A DNA stretch of 64,000 nt from CAZIVP01 sp964542915 (GTDB taxonomy: Bacteria > Calditrichota > Calditrichia > Calditrichales > Calditrichaceae), in the NCBI GenBank assembly GCA_964542915.1, contig CAZIVP010000012.1, positions 1 to 64,000 on the forward strand. The letters run 5' to 3'. Both the position numbers and the translations under genes were made by a program. The notes beneath the pieces are model-generated. The model searched no databases. It had not been told where the DNA came from and worked only from the letters and a program-made list of their open reading frames with translations. Positions 25,091-34,484 of the stretch are shown one piece after another. The stretch's first letter is position 1. Each line of letters starts with the position of its first letter.

Positions 25091-26179
25091 TCAGGAAGGA
25101 TGAGCCGTTTTATCAACTTCTTTTTTCAAACGTTCCTCATTTTCGGCAAGCTTCAAAGCATCGATCAGTTCCTGGATATCACCTTCCATCACCTGTTCTA
25201 ATTTATAGAGCGTCAGGTTGATGCGATGGTCGGTTACTCGGCCCTGCGGATAGTTATAGGTTCTGATTTTAGCGCTACGGTCCCCTGATCCCACCATTGA
25301 TTTCCGCTGTTCTTCAATCGCCGAGTTTTGCTCAGACATAGCGATATCCAGGAGACGGGTTCGCAGAACCTTCATTGCTTTGTTTTTATTTTTTAACTGC
25401 GACTTTTCATCCTGGCAGCTTACAACAATCCCTGTTGGTATATGGGTAATTCTTACCGCTGAATCCGTTGTGTTCACGCTTTGTCCGCCCGGTCCGCTGG
25501 AGCGATAGACATCTATTCGCAAATCGTTAGGATCGATATCCACATCAACTTCTTCCGCCTCGGGCAGTACCACTACCGATACGGCCGATGTATGGATTCG
25601 CCCCTGTGTTTCCGTATCCGGTACCCGTTGCACACGGTGCACGCCGCTTTCATATCTTAACGTTCCATAAGCGTTAGAGCCTTCTATTGAAAAGATGATT
25701 TCTTTAAAACCGCCCCGTTCCGAAGGACTCGAACTCATGGTTTCATTCTTAAAATTTTGCGTTTCACAATAGCGTAAATACATCCGATACAAATCGCCCG
25801 CAAAGATTGCCGCTTCATCTCCGCCGGTGCCGGCCCGAATTTCCATAATGGCATTTTTGGGATCGTCGGGATGTTTCGGGACGAGTAGAAGTTTGAGTTT
25901 TTCTTCCAGTTTCTCCAATTTCCCTTTGAGTTCATCGATCTCCTGATACGCCAATTCCACTAACTCTTCGTCCTTACCATCTTCAATGATCGACATGTGC
26001 TCCTTATAGTCGGACAATATATTCAGGTAAGGTTCGCCTACTTCCAAAATTTTTGAAAGTTCGCTGTGCTCTTGTGATAACTCTTTAAATACCTGCGGAT
26101 CGCTGTGGATTTTCGGATCCGCCAGTTTCTCGTTTAACGCGTTGCGTCGTTCAATGAGTTTTTCGATTTTTTCTTTCAT
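25091..26179 (-). CDS. prfA: Peptide chain release factor 1
   Basis: The 362-residue protein has the class I release-factor domains in order, with the catalytic GGQ at residues 231-233 (SSGPGGQSVNTTDS) and the codon-recognition region GRIHTSAVSVVVLPE just before it. It ends translation at UAA and UAG. It lies 9 bp after the YqhQ-like gene. The methyltransferase gene prmC that often follows prfA is not here. Confidence 0.96.
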   Translation of the reverse strand: MKEKIEKLIERRNALNEKLADPKIHSDPQVFKELSQEHSELSKILEVGEPYLNILSDYKEHMSIIEDGKDEELVELAYQEIDELKGKLEKLEEKLKLLLVPKHPDDPKNAIMEIRAGTGGDEAAIFAGDLYRMYLRYCETQNFKNETMSSSPSERGGFKEIIFSIEGSNAYGTLRYESGVHRVQRVPDTETQGRIHTSAVSVVVLPEAEEVDVDIDPNDLRIDVYRSSGPGGQSVNTTDSAVRITHIPTGIVVSCQDEKSQLKNKNKAMKVLRTRLLDIAMSEQNSAIEEQRKSMVGSGDRSAKIRTYNYPQGRVTDHRINLTLYKLEQVMEGDIQELIDALKLAENEERLKKEVDKTAHPS

Positions 26180-26188
26180 GGTTATCCC

Positions 26189-27211
26189 TCATACCGATGC
26201 CGGGACAATCTGCGAATGTATCACCGGTTTATCGGTTAAGCTATCCTGATACTCTTCTCCGAGAGCTGCGTCTAAAGCAGCGATTGCAACTTCCATTTGT
26301 TGTGCTTCGGGTTCGCCGGTTGTTATGCGCTGCAGACCCAATCCCGGTGATATTAGTGTTCTCACAATCGGATTATCCACATTACGGGCCGACGCCTTTA
26401 AAGCCTCATAACTGACGCCGCCCATAACCGGAATTAACGGTAAATGCGTTAGAAATCTTACGGGCAGGGAAATACTGCCTGTATATAATATCACTAACGA
26501 ATCCACAATGGCGAAAAACAGAAGGCTCACCAACAGCACGATTACGAGGAAACTGGTGCCACAACGCGGATGAAAAGTGGAAAACTTCTTTACGTTCTCC
26601 ACCGAGAGAACATCTTTGGCTTCGAAAGCGAATACCGTTTTATGCTCTGCGCCGTGGTACTGAAAGAGCCGCTTTACGTCTTTCATAAAGGAAATACCCC
26701 ACACATAAAGGAGGAAGAGGCCGATTCGGATCGCGCCCGCCACCAGATTGAATGCAAACGCTTGTTTTTCGATGCTGAAAATTTCGGTTGTCAGATAAAG
26801 TGGAAGGACAAAAAAGGCGCTGATTCCGATGATCAGTGCAATGCCGATACTGAAGACGGCATTTAGTGTGGACATTCCTTTTTTCTTTTTATCGTTTTTG
26901 TTCATTTTCCCTTCGGAATGGTTTTCAGCCTGCTCATCTTCCATAGCCTTATCGGCCGACCATTGCAGCGATTTAATCCCCAGGATCATAACTTCGATTA
27001 ACGTTATTGCGCCGCGAACAACCGGAATATTCAGGATGGAATGACGCTGAATCAATGATTCGTATTCGCTCACGTTAACTTCGATATTCCCGTTCTTACG
27101 CCTAATTGCAGTTGCAATACGTTTTGGGGAACGCATCATAACGCCTTCGATCACCGCCTGTCCACCCACAGGCATGATCTTTTCTTCACTCTGTTCGCTT
27201 CGTTTATTCAT
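26189..27211 (-). CDS. DUF1385 (YqhQ-like) membrane protein
   Basis: The 340-residue protein opens with the family signature PVGGQAVIEGVMMRSP, followed by several membrane helices (about 112-135, 150-175, 215-240) and YHGAEHKTVFAFE and HPRCGTSFLVIV, typical of DUF1385. The family is widespread, often next to prfA and rpmE as here, and its function is unknown; a role in the cell envelope is only a guess. Confidence 0.88.
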   Translation of the reverse strand: MNKRSEQSEEKIMPVGGQAVIEGVMMRSPKRIATAIRRKNGNIEVNVSEYESLIQRHSILNIPVVRGAITLIEVMILGIKSLQWSADKAMEDEQAENHSEGKMNKNDKKKKGMSTLNAVFSIGIALIIGISAFFVLPLYLTTEIFSIEKQAFAFNLVAGAIRIGLFLLYVWGISFMKDVKRLFQYHGAEHKTVFAFEAKDVLSVENVKKFSTFHPRCGTSFLVIVLLVSLLFFAIVDSLVILYTGSISLPVRFLTHLPLIPVMGGVSYEALKASARNVDNPIVRTLISPGLGLQRITTGEPEAQQMEVAIAALDAALGEEYQDSLTDKPVIHSQIVPASV

Positions 27212-27226
27212 AGAATACCTTTATAA

Positions 27227-27266
27227 TAAAAAACGGGATGATATGGTACTCCACTTCATCCCGTTT
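27227..27266 (-). terminator. Intrinsic terminator of rpmE
   Basis: AAACGGGATGA (27231-27241) and TCATCCCGTTT (27256-27266) make a perfect 11-bp stem around a 14-base loop. On the minus strand the stem ends in a run of six T (TTTTTTATTATAA). It lies just past the rpmE stop and only about 20 bp before the YqhQ-like start. Confidence 0.8.
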
Positions 27267-27288
27267 AAAAATGTTTCATGAATTTGTT

Positions 27289-27489
27289 TTATTTGCGGTT
27301 ATATTTCCGTAAAAATTTCTCCACGCGCCCTGCAGAGTCCACCAATTTTTGTTTCCCGGTATAGAAAGGATGACAATTGGAGCATATTTCTACTTTTAAA
27401 TCGCCAACCACAGAACATGTTTGAAACGTATTCCCGCAGGCGCAGGTAACCGTGCCCATTTTATATTCCGGATGAATCCCTTTTTTCAC
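27289..27489 (-). CDS. rpmE: 50S ribosomal protein L31, zinc type
   Basis: The 66-residue protein has the four zinc cysteines (CAC at 16-18, CSNC at 36-39) and the closing HPFYTGKQKLVDSAGRVEKF typical of L31. The zinc-bearing form is replaced by a Cys-free paralogue in some zinc-starved bacteria. GTG start at 27489, with AAGGAGG upstream. It is flanked by a promoter candidate and a strong terminator, so it may be a single-gene unit. Confidence 0.97.
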   Translation of the reverse strand: MKKGIHPEYKMGTVTCACGNTFQTCSVVGDLKVEICSNCHPFYTGKQKLVDSAGRVEKFLRKYNRK

Positions 27490-27526
27490 TTTGTTTCCTC
27501 CTTACATCATTTTCATCTATCCATGT

Positions 27527-27555
27527 AATATAATATATGATGAGTCTCTCTTCAA
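27527..27555 (-). promoter_or_regulatory. Candidate promoter of rpmE
   Basis: On the minus strand TTGAAG (27555-27550) and TATATT (27532-27527) are 17 bp apart; transcription would start near 27520, about 31 nt before the GTG start. It lies in the 88-bp gap behind rho. Confidence 0.45.
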
Positions 27556-27577
27556 ATCATTATAATCATCAAAAAGA

Positions 27578-28828
27578 TCAGGCATTCATTGAACGCAGAA
27601 AATCCTTATTATCTTTGGTTTCACCCATCTTTTCCAGTAAAAACTCCATGGCTTCAATAATGTTCATTTCATTTAACAGTTTGCGTAGAATCCAAACACG
27701 CGATAGCTCTTCCCGGCTAAGCAGCAGCTCTTCTTTACGTGTCCCCGATTTATTGATGTCGATAGATGGAAAGATACGGCGGTCGGTGAGGCGCCTATCC
27801 AATACAAGTTCCATATTACCCGTGCCTTTAAATTCCTCAAAAATAACTTCATCCATACGGGAACCGGTATCGATAAGCGCCGTCGCAATAATGGTTAAGG
27901 ATCCGCCTTCTTCAACATTCCGGGCCGATCCAAAAAAACGTTTGGGCTTTTGAAGGGCGTTAGAGTCAACGCCGCCCGATAAAATTTTGCCGCTGTGCGG
28001 TACCACCGTGTTATGAGCCCGCGCCAATCGCGTTACACTATCCAACAAAATAACCACATCTTTTTTATACTCAACCACGCGTTTGGCTTTCTCAAGTACC
28101 ATATCGGCCACCTGAACATGGCGTTCGGCCGGTTCATCAAATGTAGAACTGATAACTTCTGCATCCACACTACGTTCCATATCGGTTACCTCTTCCGGAC
28201 GCTCGTCGATTAAGAGTACCATCATTTCAACTTCGGGATGGTTTTTAGTGATTGCGTTTGCAATTTTCTGAAGCAAAATGGTTTTACCGGTGCGGGGCTG
28301 CGCAACGATTAATCCGCGCTGCCCTTTACCGAGCGGCGTCAAAAGATTCATGATCCGCATGGAATAATCTTTGCGCGTGGTTTCCAGATTCACACGGGTT
28401 TCGGGATACAGCGGGGTAAGCGTGTCGAATAAATTACGATCGCGCGCTTTGTCGGGGCTTTCCATGTTCACGGCTTCCACCCTTAACAGGGCAAAAAACC
28501 GTTCATTATCTTTTGGAGGACGAATTTGACCCGTTACCGTATCGCCCGTGCGCAAGCCAAATCGTTTTATTTGTGAAGGTGAAATGTAGATATCGTCCGG
28601 GCCGGGGAGATAACTATAATTCTGGGAACGCAAAAAGCCGTATCCATCAGGTAAAATTTCCAAAACGCCTCTGGAAAAAATCAATCCTTCCTGGGCAGTT
28701 TGTTCTTCTAAAATGCGAAAGATAAGCTCGGATTTTTTCAGCCCTGAGATTCCGCTAATGTTCATCTCCTGAGCAATTTTATTCAACTCAGTGATTTTTT
28801 TCTCTTTAAGATTCTCAATATCTAACAT
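27578..28828 (-). CDS. rho: Transcription termination factor Rho
   Basis: The 416-residue hexameric helicase shows an N-terminal helical domain, the RNA-binding cold-shock-like region (GVLEILPDGYGFLRSQ, residues about 55-70), the Walker A loop AQPRTGKTILLQ, Walker B VVILLDSVTRLAR and the Q/R-loop HNTVVP...SGGVDSNALQKPKRFFGSARN. It ends untranslated transcripts with ATP. No long N-terminal insertion is present, so it is the compact form. Confidence 0.97.
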   Translation of the reverse strand: MLDIENLKEKKITELNKIAQEMNISGISGLKKSELIFRILEEQTAQEGLIFSRGVLEILPDGYGFLRSQNYSYLPGPDDIYISPSQIKRFGLRTGDTVTGQIRPPKDNERFFALLRVEAVNMESPDKARDRNLFDTLTPLYPETRVNLETTRKDYSMRIMNLLTPLGKGQRGLIVAQPRTGKTILLQKIANAITKNHPEVEMMVLLIDERPEEVTDMERSVDAEVISSTFDEPAERHVQVADMVLEKAKRVVEYKKDVVILLDSVTRLARAHNTVVPHSGKILSGGVDSNALQKPKRFFGSARNVEEGGSLTIIATALIDTGSRMDEVIFEEFKGTGNMELVLDRRLTDRRIFPSIDINKSGTRKEELLLSREELSRVWILRKLLNEMNIIEAMEFLLEKMGETKDNKDFLRSMNA

Positions 28829-28970
28829 GGTAATAACCCCATTACTACAATTGTTTAATATGTCTGTGGATTTAATTTACGTTTTATGGTAACCCATTGG
28901 GTGTATGTTCAGAGTCGAAACTCGAGGTAAGTTGTGGTGTTTCTGGGACATTCCTTAAATTCGACCGAAT

Positions 28971-30281
28971 TTAATTTTTCACTCTGTATATGTCAAATGA
29001 ATTTAGAAGGGCGCCAATTAAATAGTGGCTTCCGATCACTAAAAGCGACGCATCATCACTCAATCTTTTCTTCATACTATCGAATGCCGCTGACGGCTCT
29101 TTAATCAAATCCACCTTTTTACCATATAATTCAAACGATTTGACCAGTAGTTGTCCATCCATTTTTCTTACATTCGGCGGTTCTGTGACCATAATTGTTT
29201 TAAATCGATCATACACCTTGCTGGCGATTTCGCGGTGATTTTTATCATTAACCAGTCCAATAAGCAAATGGCTGCTTTCTTTGTCGAGAAAGTTCGATAA
29301 AAATTGGACGGTTCTTCCGATACCCTGAACATTGTGGCTAACATCGAAAAATATATCGGGATTCGCGGCAACATGCTGCAGACGCCCCGGCCAATGGGTT
29401 GTTTCTAATACGTTTTGGAATGAATGCCGTTCAAATGGAATTTGTTCCATTGATAGATAATAACGCGAAACAAAATAGGCGAGGGTTATATTTTCAAGCT
29501 GGTAATCGCCCAGTTGTCTGATCGTTACATCTTCAAATAAACAATCGAAATATCGGTCTCGCACGGTTGCCTTCATCCCTTGCAATGATTGACTCTGCAT
29601 ACGATAATCGACATAGTTCTGAACCTCGATAAAGGTATTTTGAGGGTTCAAATTTTTCTTCAAGGATTCTAATGCTTCCGGATCCTGGCGGGCACTAATT
29701 ACCGTACATTCCGTTTTGATGATTCCGGCTTTTTCGGCAGCGATGGATGATAACGTATTCCCCAATTGTTTCTCATGATCAAAATCCACCGGCGTGAAAA
29801 CACATATTTCGGGTTGGATAATATTGGTGGAATCCAGACGTCCGCCCAGTCCCGTTTCGATTACAGCAACATCAACCCGGCAATATTTGAAATAATCAAA
29901 AGCCAACGCTGTGGTAACGTCAAAAAAGGTGGCTTTACAGGAATAAACCAGATTTTTGACTCTACGCCAGTAAGCTATGATAAAATCGGTAACAATCCAT
30001 TCGCCGTCTACCGTAATGCGCTCCCGGTAATCCATAAGGTGCGGCGATGTATATAACCCAACTTTCAAACCGTGCTCCCGCAGAATGTTTGCCAAAAAAA
30101 AAGCGGTAGAGCCCTTTCCGTTTGTACCGGCAATATGGATAGAGGGGTATTGCGCCTGCGGGTTGTCTAAAAATTGCGCCAGAGCCCGAATATTATGGAG
30201 CCCCATCTTAATGGCGAATTGCTCCAGGGCATAAATCTCATTGATTGTTTTTTCAAATTCCAATTGCTTGCGGGTAGCCAT
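28971..30281 (-). CDS. folC: Folylpolyglutamate synthase / dihydrofolate synthase
   Basis: The roughly 436-residue Mur-ligase-type enzyme has the P-loop AGTNGKGSTAFFLANIL, SPHLMDYRERI (folate loop), ETGLGGRLDSTN and FDVSHNVQGI with the conserved His-Asn. It adds glutamate to dihydropteroate and to folates. The ATG at 30281 shares one base with the TGA stop of the preceding gene (TGATG), so the two are translationally coupled. Confidence 0.93.
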   Translation of the reverse strand: MATRKQLEFEKTINEIYALEQFAIKMGLHNIRALAQFLDNPQAQYPSIHIAGTNGKGSTAFFLANILREHGLKVGLYTSPHLMDYRERITVDGEWIVTDFIIAYWRRVKNLVYSCKATFFDVTTALAFDYFKYCRVDVAVIETGLGGRLDSTNIIQPEICVFTPVDFDHEKQLGNTLSSIAAEKAGIIKTECTVISARQDPEALESLKKNLNPQNTFIEVQNYVDYRMQSQSLQGMKATVRDRYFDCLFEDVTIRQLGDYQLENITLAYFVSRYYLSMEQIPFERHSFQNVLETTHWPGRLQHVAANPDIFFDVSHNVQGIGRTVQFLSNFLDKESSHLLIGLVNDKNHREIASKVYDRFKTIMVTEPPNVRKMDGQLLVKSFELYGKKVDLIKEPSAAFDSMKKRLSDDASLLVIGSHYLIGALLNSFDIYRVKN

Positions 30282-30703
30282 CAAATGATTTTCCCTAAAA
30301 TATAGCCGATCACGATTCCTATAAGGAGTACAATCGTCAGGATACGATAGTTAACCACCTCTTTAGTGTATCCCCGTTTAATCGCTAAAATAGATACAAA
30401 ATAGCCCATGGCGTTAAGAAGCCAGAAAAAAGGTAAAGCAAGCACCTTGGCTATTATCGGTCCGACCACCGGAACCAACCCGATAATATTTATCAGTCCG
30501 ATGAAGGCCTGAGAAATGATACCAAAGATCACCACCGTGCCGCCTATGATGGTTTTATCCACATTTAAATGGATGGCCACAATGATGAATGTAACGATCG
30601 CAATCCAGGTTAAGATCGTTTTCCAAAAAGCCTGAATAAAGAAACGAAAGGTTACGGTGTAATGCTTGATCTGTTTTAAGTTATTTTTCGAGGGTCTTGT
30701 CAT
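30281..30703 (-). CDS. Small membrane protein, unknown function
   Basis: The 140-residue protein has about four hydrophobic helices (residues about 22-50, 53-74, 76-100 and 117-137) and no motif I know. It overlaps both neighbours by one base: TAATG from uppS and TGATG into folC. Coupling with uppS could mean a role in lipid-carrier or membrane biology, but nothing in the sequence proves that. Confidence 0.65.
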   Translation of the reverse strand: MTRPSKNNLKQIKHYTVTFRFFIQAFWKTILTWIAIVTFIIVAIHLNVDKTIIGGTVVIFGIISQAFIGLINIIGLVPVVGPIIAKVLALPFFWLLNAMGYFVSILAIKRGYTKEVVNYRILTIVLLIGIVIGYILGKII

Positions 30704-31488
30704 TATGCATTTTGTAAGGCTAAATGCGGCTCTTCCCCATTAAGTTGTTCGCTTACCCGTCCGAATCGTCGTTCGCGATTAACATAATCGTACAGTGCGC
30801 TCAGGAAATGGTTTTTGCGGAAGGCAGGCCATGTTGTTTGAGTAACATAGAGTTCTGCGTAAGCGATTTGCCAAATTAAAAAGTTGCTGATGCGAAACTC
30901 GCCGCCGGTGCGAATAACGAGATCGGGATCCGGCATACCTGCCGTATTCAGCTCCTCAGAGATGAGTTGAGGATTAATGTCATTCGGCTGCAGCTTGCCT
31001 GCTTTTACGCGTTCAGCCAAATGTTTAAAAGCATCGGCCAATTCCTGACGGCCGCCATAGCTGAGGGCGAGGTTAAGAATCAATCCGCGGTTAGTTCGGG
31101 TACGTTCGACCGCTTTTTCCATCGCTCTGCGGGTATATAACGGCAATCGTTCAAGATGGCCCAACGTACGGATACGTACATTTTGTTCCATCAGACGCTT
31201 AATTTTGGCGTTTATGGTCTTGACCAAAAGCTGCATGAGCGAAACGACTTCCCGATACGGACGTTTCCAATTTTCTTCGGAAAATGTATAGATGGTTAGA
31301 ACTTCAATTTGTAGTTGTCCGCAAGCTTCTACAATTTCTTCAACCGAGTTTACGCCTTCGTTATGGCCCGCAACCCTCGGCAAACCGTTGTCTTTGGCCC
31401 AGCGGCCGTTGCCATCCATAATAATTCCGATGTGCCGCGGCAGTCTGGGATGACGTTTTATTTTTTCCGTTAGTGTATAATCATCCAT
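30703..31488 (-). CDS. uppS: Isoprenyl transferase (undecaprenyl diphosphate synthase)
   Basis: The 261-residue cis-prenyltransferase has HIGIIMDGNGRWAK with the catalytic Asp of MDGN, the basic loop YTFSEENWKRP, LALSYGGRQEL, and the closing DLVIRTGGEFRISNFLIWQ with conserved Arg/Ser. It elongates farnesyl diphosphate with isopentenyl diphosphate to the C55 carrier, which uppP (8.9-9.7 kb) keeps in use. No clear ribosome site precedes the ATG. Confidence 0.95.
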   Translation of the reverse strand: MDDYTLTEKIKRHPRLPRHIGIIMDGNGRWAKDNGLPRVAGHNEGVNSVEEIVEACGQLQIEVLTIYTFSEENWKRPYREVVSLMQLLVKTINAKIKRLMEQNVRIRTLGHLERLPLYTRRAMEKAVERTRTNRGLILNLALSYGGRQELADAFKHLAERVKAGKLQPNDINPQLISEELNTAGMPDPDLVIRTGGEFRISNFLIWQIAYAELYVTQTTWPAFRKNHFLSALYDYVNRERRFGRVSEQLNGEEPHLALQNA

Positions 31489-31916
31489 CGTATATTCAAA
31501 CCCATAAAATTAAAATCGAATGCCAAATTTAAGGGCATTTTCATTATTGTCAAGAAAAAGCATAGTCGGAACGAACACCATAACCTTAAGTTATAAAACC
31601 CTTTCGGAATTATTGGCGATGGCATTAATAACAAGGAGATTTGCCTTGTATTCATTTTAGGTCATGACCTCATTAACAGGAACAGGCAATCGGGTACCTT
31701 CATTCGGATCTTCTTCTGAAACCATATCAATGTACGATGTTTTTCTATCTTGTGGTGAAATGAATGGATGGTCTCTTGATTTACAGATTCTATGAGGCGT
31801 GACCAAACATTTTACTTAACCAAAAGCTTCTCGTTGGTATGCCCATGTTTTGTAGACGCCTTTTTTGCTTTTAAAGCGTTCATTGGCTAACTTAATTAAT
31901 TTTTCAAATAGGGAGA
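31489..31916. other. Divergent intergenic region between uppS and lepA
   Basis: These 428 bp contain the uppS promoter candidate near one end and the lepA ribosome site (AGGGAGAATG) at the other. In the middle lies a perfect 12-bp palindrome AGGTCATGACCT (31659-31670). A short coding-like minus-strand frame ending at 31657 looks protein-like but has no good start. I see no clear RNA gene. Confidence 0.45.
31526..31553 (-). promoter_or_regulatory. Candidate promoter of uppS operon
   Basis: On the minus strand a perfect TTGACA (31553-31548) is followed after 16 bp by TAAATT (31531-31526). Transcription would start near 31519, about 31 nt before the uppS ATG. Confidence 0.45.
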
Positions 31917-33725
31917 ATGATGTATCAACAATATATAAGAAATTTTTCAATCATTGCCCATATTGATCATGGTAAATCCACGCTGGCCGACCGTTTTCTG
32001 GAACGCACCCATACCGTGGCGGATCGGGAGCTCAAGGAGCAGGTTTTGGACAGCATGGATCTGGAACGCGAGCGCGGTATTACCATAAAATCACACGCTA
32101 TTCGCATGATTTACAAAGCCAGGGACAAAAACCAATACGTCTTTAATTTAATCGATACGCCCGGCCATGTGGACTTCAGCTATGAAGTATCCCGAAGCCT
32201 GGCGGCGTGCGAAGGTGTTCTCCTCGTGGTCGACGCCGCCCAGGGCGTGGAAGCTCAAACGCTGAGTAACTTGTATCTCGCGCTGGAAAATGATCTGCAA
32301 ATCATCCCAGTCATTAATAAAATCGATTTGCCGAGTGCACAGACCCAATCGGTCAAGAACCAAATCAAGGAATTGATTGGCTGTCAGGAAGACGAGATTT
32401 TTTTAACCAGCGCCAAAAACGGTAATGGCGTCGAAGAAATTATGGAAGGCATCATCAAATATATACCTCCGCCGCAGGGCGAGCCGAACGCCCGATTACA
32501 GGCGCTTATTTTCGATTCCGTATATGATAATTATCGCGGAGCGATCGGATTTATTCGCATCTTTAACGGCACCATACGCGCCCGGGAGCCCATCTATTTC
32601 ATGCGCACGGACAAAGCCTTCGAAGCCGATGAAATCGGAATTCTTAAACTTATCCGCGAACCGGTTAAAGAATTACGCGCCGGAGAAGTGGGCTACTTGA
32701 TTTCCGGAGCTAAAGACGTCAGCGATACCAAAGTCGGCGACACGGTAACCCATCTTCGTAATCGAGCAGAAAAGCCCTTACCGGGCTATCAGGAAGTGAA
32801 ACCCATGGTTTACTCAGGAATTTATCCCGTAAATTCAGATGATTTTGAAGACCTGCGCGATGCATTGGAAAAATTGACTCTGAATGATTCGGCCCTATCC
32901 TACATTCCGGAAACATCGCGGGCGCTTGGTTTCGGTTTCCGCTGCGGCTTCCTGGGATTGCTCCACATGGAGATCGTGCAGGAGCGCCTGGAACGTGAAT
33001 ACGACCTTTCGATCATCAATACGGTACCTAATGTGGTCTATCACGTATACATGCGCGACGGCCAGAAGACCGAGATCGACAACCCAAGCGAAATGCCGGA
33101 AGCCGGTAAGATCGATCGCATCGAAGAGCCTTATATTGCCGCCCAAATTCTGACGCCCACGGAATATATCGGAAGCATTATGAAACTCGGCCAGGAAAAA
33201 CGGGCGGTCTTTCAAAACACGGAAGTGCTCGATCCGACCCGGGCCGATATGCATTTTCTGTTTCCGCTCTCCGAAGTTATATTCGATTTTTACGACAAAT
33301 TGAAGTCGTACACGCGCGGTTATGCTTCCTTTGATTATGAGTTTGACGAATATAAACCGAGCGATCTCGTGAAGTTAGACATCTTGATCAACGGAGAATC
33401 GCTGGATGCCCTCTCCACTATTGTTCACCGCGATAAAGCTTACGAAATGGGACAAAAATTATGTCGGCACCTGAAAGATCTGATACCGCGCCAAATGTTC
33501 GAAGTGGCCATCCAGGCGGCGCTCGGCAGCAAAGTTATCGCACGCCAGACGGTAAAAGCGTTGCGCAAAAATGTAACCGCCAAATGTTACGGAGGCGATG
33601 TCACCCGTAAACGCAAGTTGCTTGAGAAACAAAAAGAAGGCAAAAAACGTATGAAGCAGGTCGGCCGGGTCGATATTCCTCAAGAGGCTTTCCTGGCCGT
33701 GCTTTCCATGGATAGAGAATCGTAA
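31917..33725 (+). CDS. lepA: Elongation factor 4 (LepA)
   Basis: The 602-residue GTPase has the G1 loop AHIDHGKSTLADR, switch region ERERGITIKSHAIRM, DTPGHVDF, the NKID motif (INKIDLPSA), and the LepA-specific C-terminal domain (LLEKQKEGKKRMKQVGRVDIPQEAFLAVL). It is thought to back-translocate or remodel stalled ribosomes. Start supported by AGGGAGAATG before the ATG. lepB follows 26 bp later. Confidence 0.97.
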   Translation: MMYQQYIRNFSIIAHIDHGKSTLADRFLERTHTVADRELKEQVLDSMDLERERGITIKSHAIRMIYKARDKNQYVFNLIDTPGHVDFSYEVSRSLAACEGVLLVVDAAQGVEAQTLSNLYLALENDLQIIPVINKIDLPSAQTQSVKNQIKELIGCQEDEIFLTSAKNGNGVEEIMEGIIKYIPPPQGEPNARLQALIFDSVYDNYRGAIGFIRIFNGTIRAREPIYFMRTDKAFEADEIGILKLIREPVKELRAGEVGYLISGAKDVSDTKVGDTVTHLRNRAEKPLPGYQEVKPMVYSGIYPVNSDDFEDLRDALEKLTLNDSALSYIPETSRALGFGFRCGFLGLLHMEIVQERLEREYDLSIINTVPNVVYHVYMRDGQKTEIDNPSEMPEAGKIDRIEEPYIAAQILTPTEYIGSIMKLGQEKRAVFQNTEVLDPTRADMHFLFPLSEVIFDFYDKLKSYTRGYASFDYEFDEYKPSDLVKLDILINGESLDALSTIVHRDKAYEMGQKLCRHLKDLIPRQMFEVAIQAALGSKVIARQTVKALRKNVTAKCYGGDVTRKRKLLEKQKEGKKRMKQVGRVDIPQEAFLAVLSMDRES

Positions 33726-33751
33726 CCGCATAGTAATTCGGAGGATCACTG

Positions 33752-34468
33752 TTGAAAGGTTCCGGAAAAAGTTCGAAAAGTCGATTTAAAAATTTTACCG
33801 AGGGTTTGTTTGCTGCGCTGATTGCTGCACTTATTATTCGGCAGTTTATCGTTCAAGCCTATACAATCCCCACTTCGTCGATGGAAAACACATTGCTGGT
33901 AGGCGACTTTTTACTGGTCAACAAGTTTAACTACGGAATGCGGACGCCCGATTGGATTGGCATTCCATACACAAAAATTGGCGTTGACATCCCCTGGGTA
34001 CGTTTACCCGCCCTCCGGCAACCGCAACAAAATGATGTGGTCATTTTTCGTTATCCCAGAGATCGCAGCCTCGATTATATCAAACGCTGCATCGCCGTCG
34101 GCGACCAAACGGTCGAAATAGTCGATAAACGGGTTTATGTGGACGGTGAAAAATTCCCCATGCCTCCCAAAGGGAAATTTATCGATCCGCGGATTTTCGA
34201 ACGCAATGAAGGACATTACGCCTTTCCCACTTTTCGTGATTTGGGCAGCCGGGACAATTACGGCCCCATTACGGTGCCGCCGGACGGTTACTGGGTGATG
34301 GGCGATAATCGCGACAACAGCTCCGATAGCCGGGCCTGGGGATTCGTGATGCAGGAAGACATCGTTGGTCAAGCTCTGATTATATATTTTTCATGGAACG
34401 CACACCAACCCATCAGCCATTTTTTCAGTAAAATACGCTTCGGTCGTATCGGACGCGTGATCCGATAA
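33752..34468 (+). CDS. lepB: Signal peptidase I
   Basis: The 238-residue membrane protease has one N-terminal anchor (about 14-34), the catalytic Ser in TSSMENTLL (residue about 43), the catalytic Lys in YIKRCIAVGD (about 111) and the GDNRDNSSDSR box (about 188-198). It cleaves signal peptides of exported proteins. The start is TTG at 33752, with CGGAGG upstream. It follows lepA by 26 bp. Confidence 0.95.
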   Translation: MKGSGKSSKSRFKNFTEGLFAALIAALIIRQFIVQAYTIPTSSMENTLLVGDFLLVNKFNYGMRTPDWIGIPYTKIGVDIPWVRLPALRQPQQNDVVIFRYPRDRSLDYIKRCIAVGDQTVEIVDKRVYVDGEKFPMPPKGKFIDPRIFERNEGHYAFPTFRDLGSRDNYGPITVPPDGYWVMGDNRDNSSDSRAWGFVMQEDIVGQALIIYFSWNAHQPISHFFSKIRFGRIGRVIR

Positions 34469-34484
34469 AGTTAATGGATCATTT

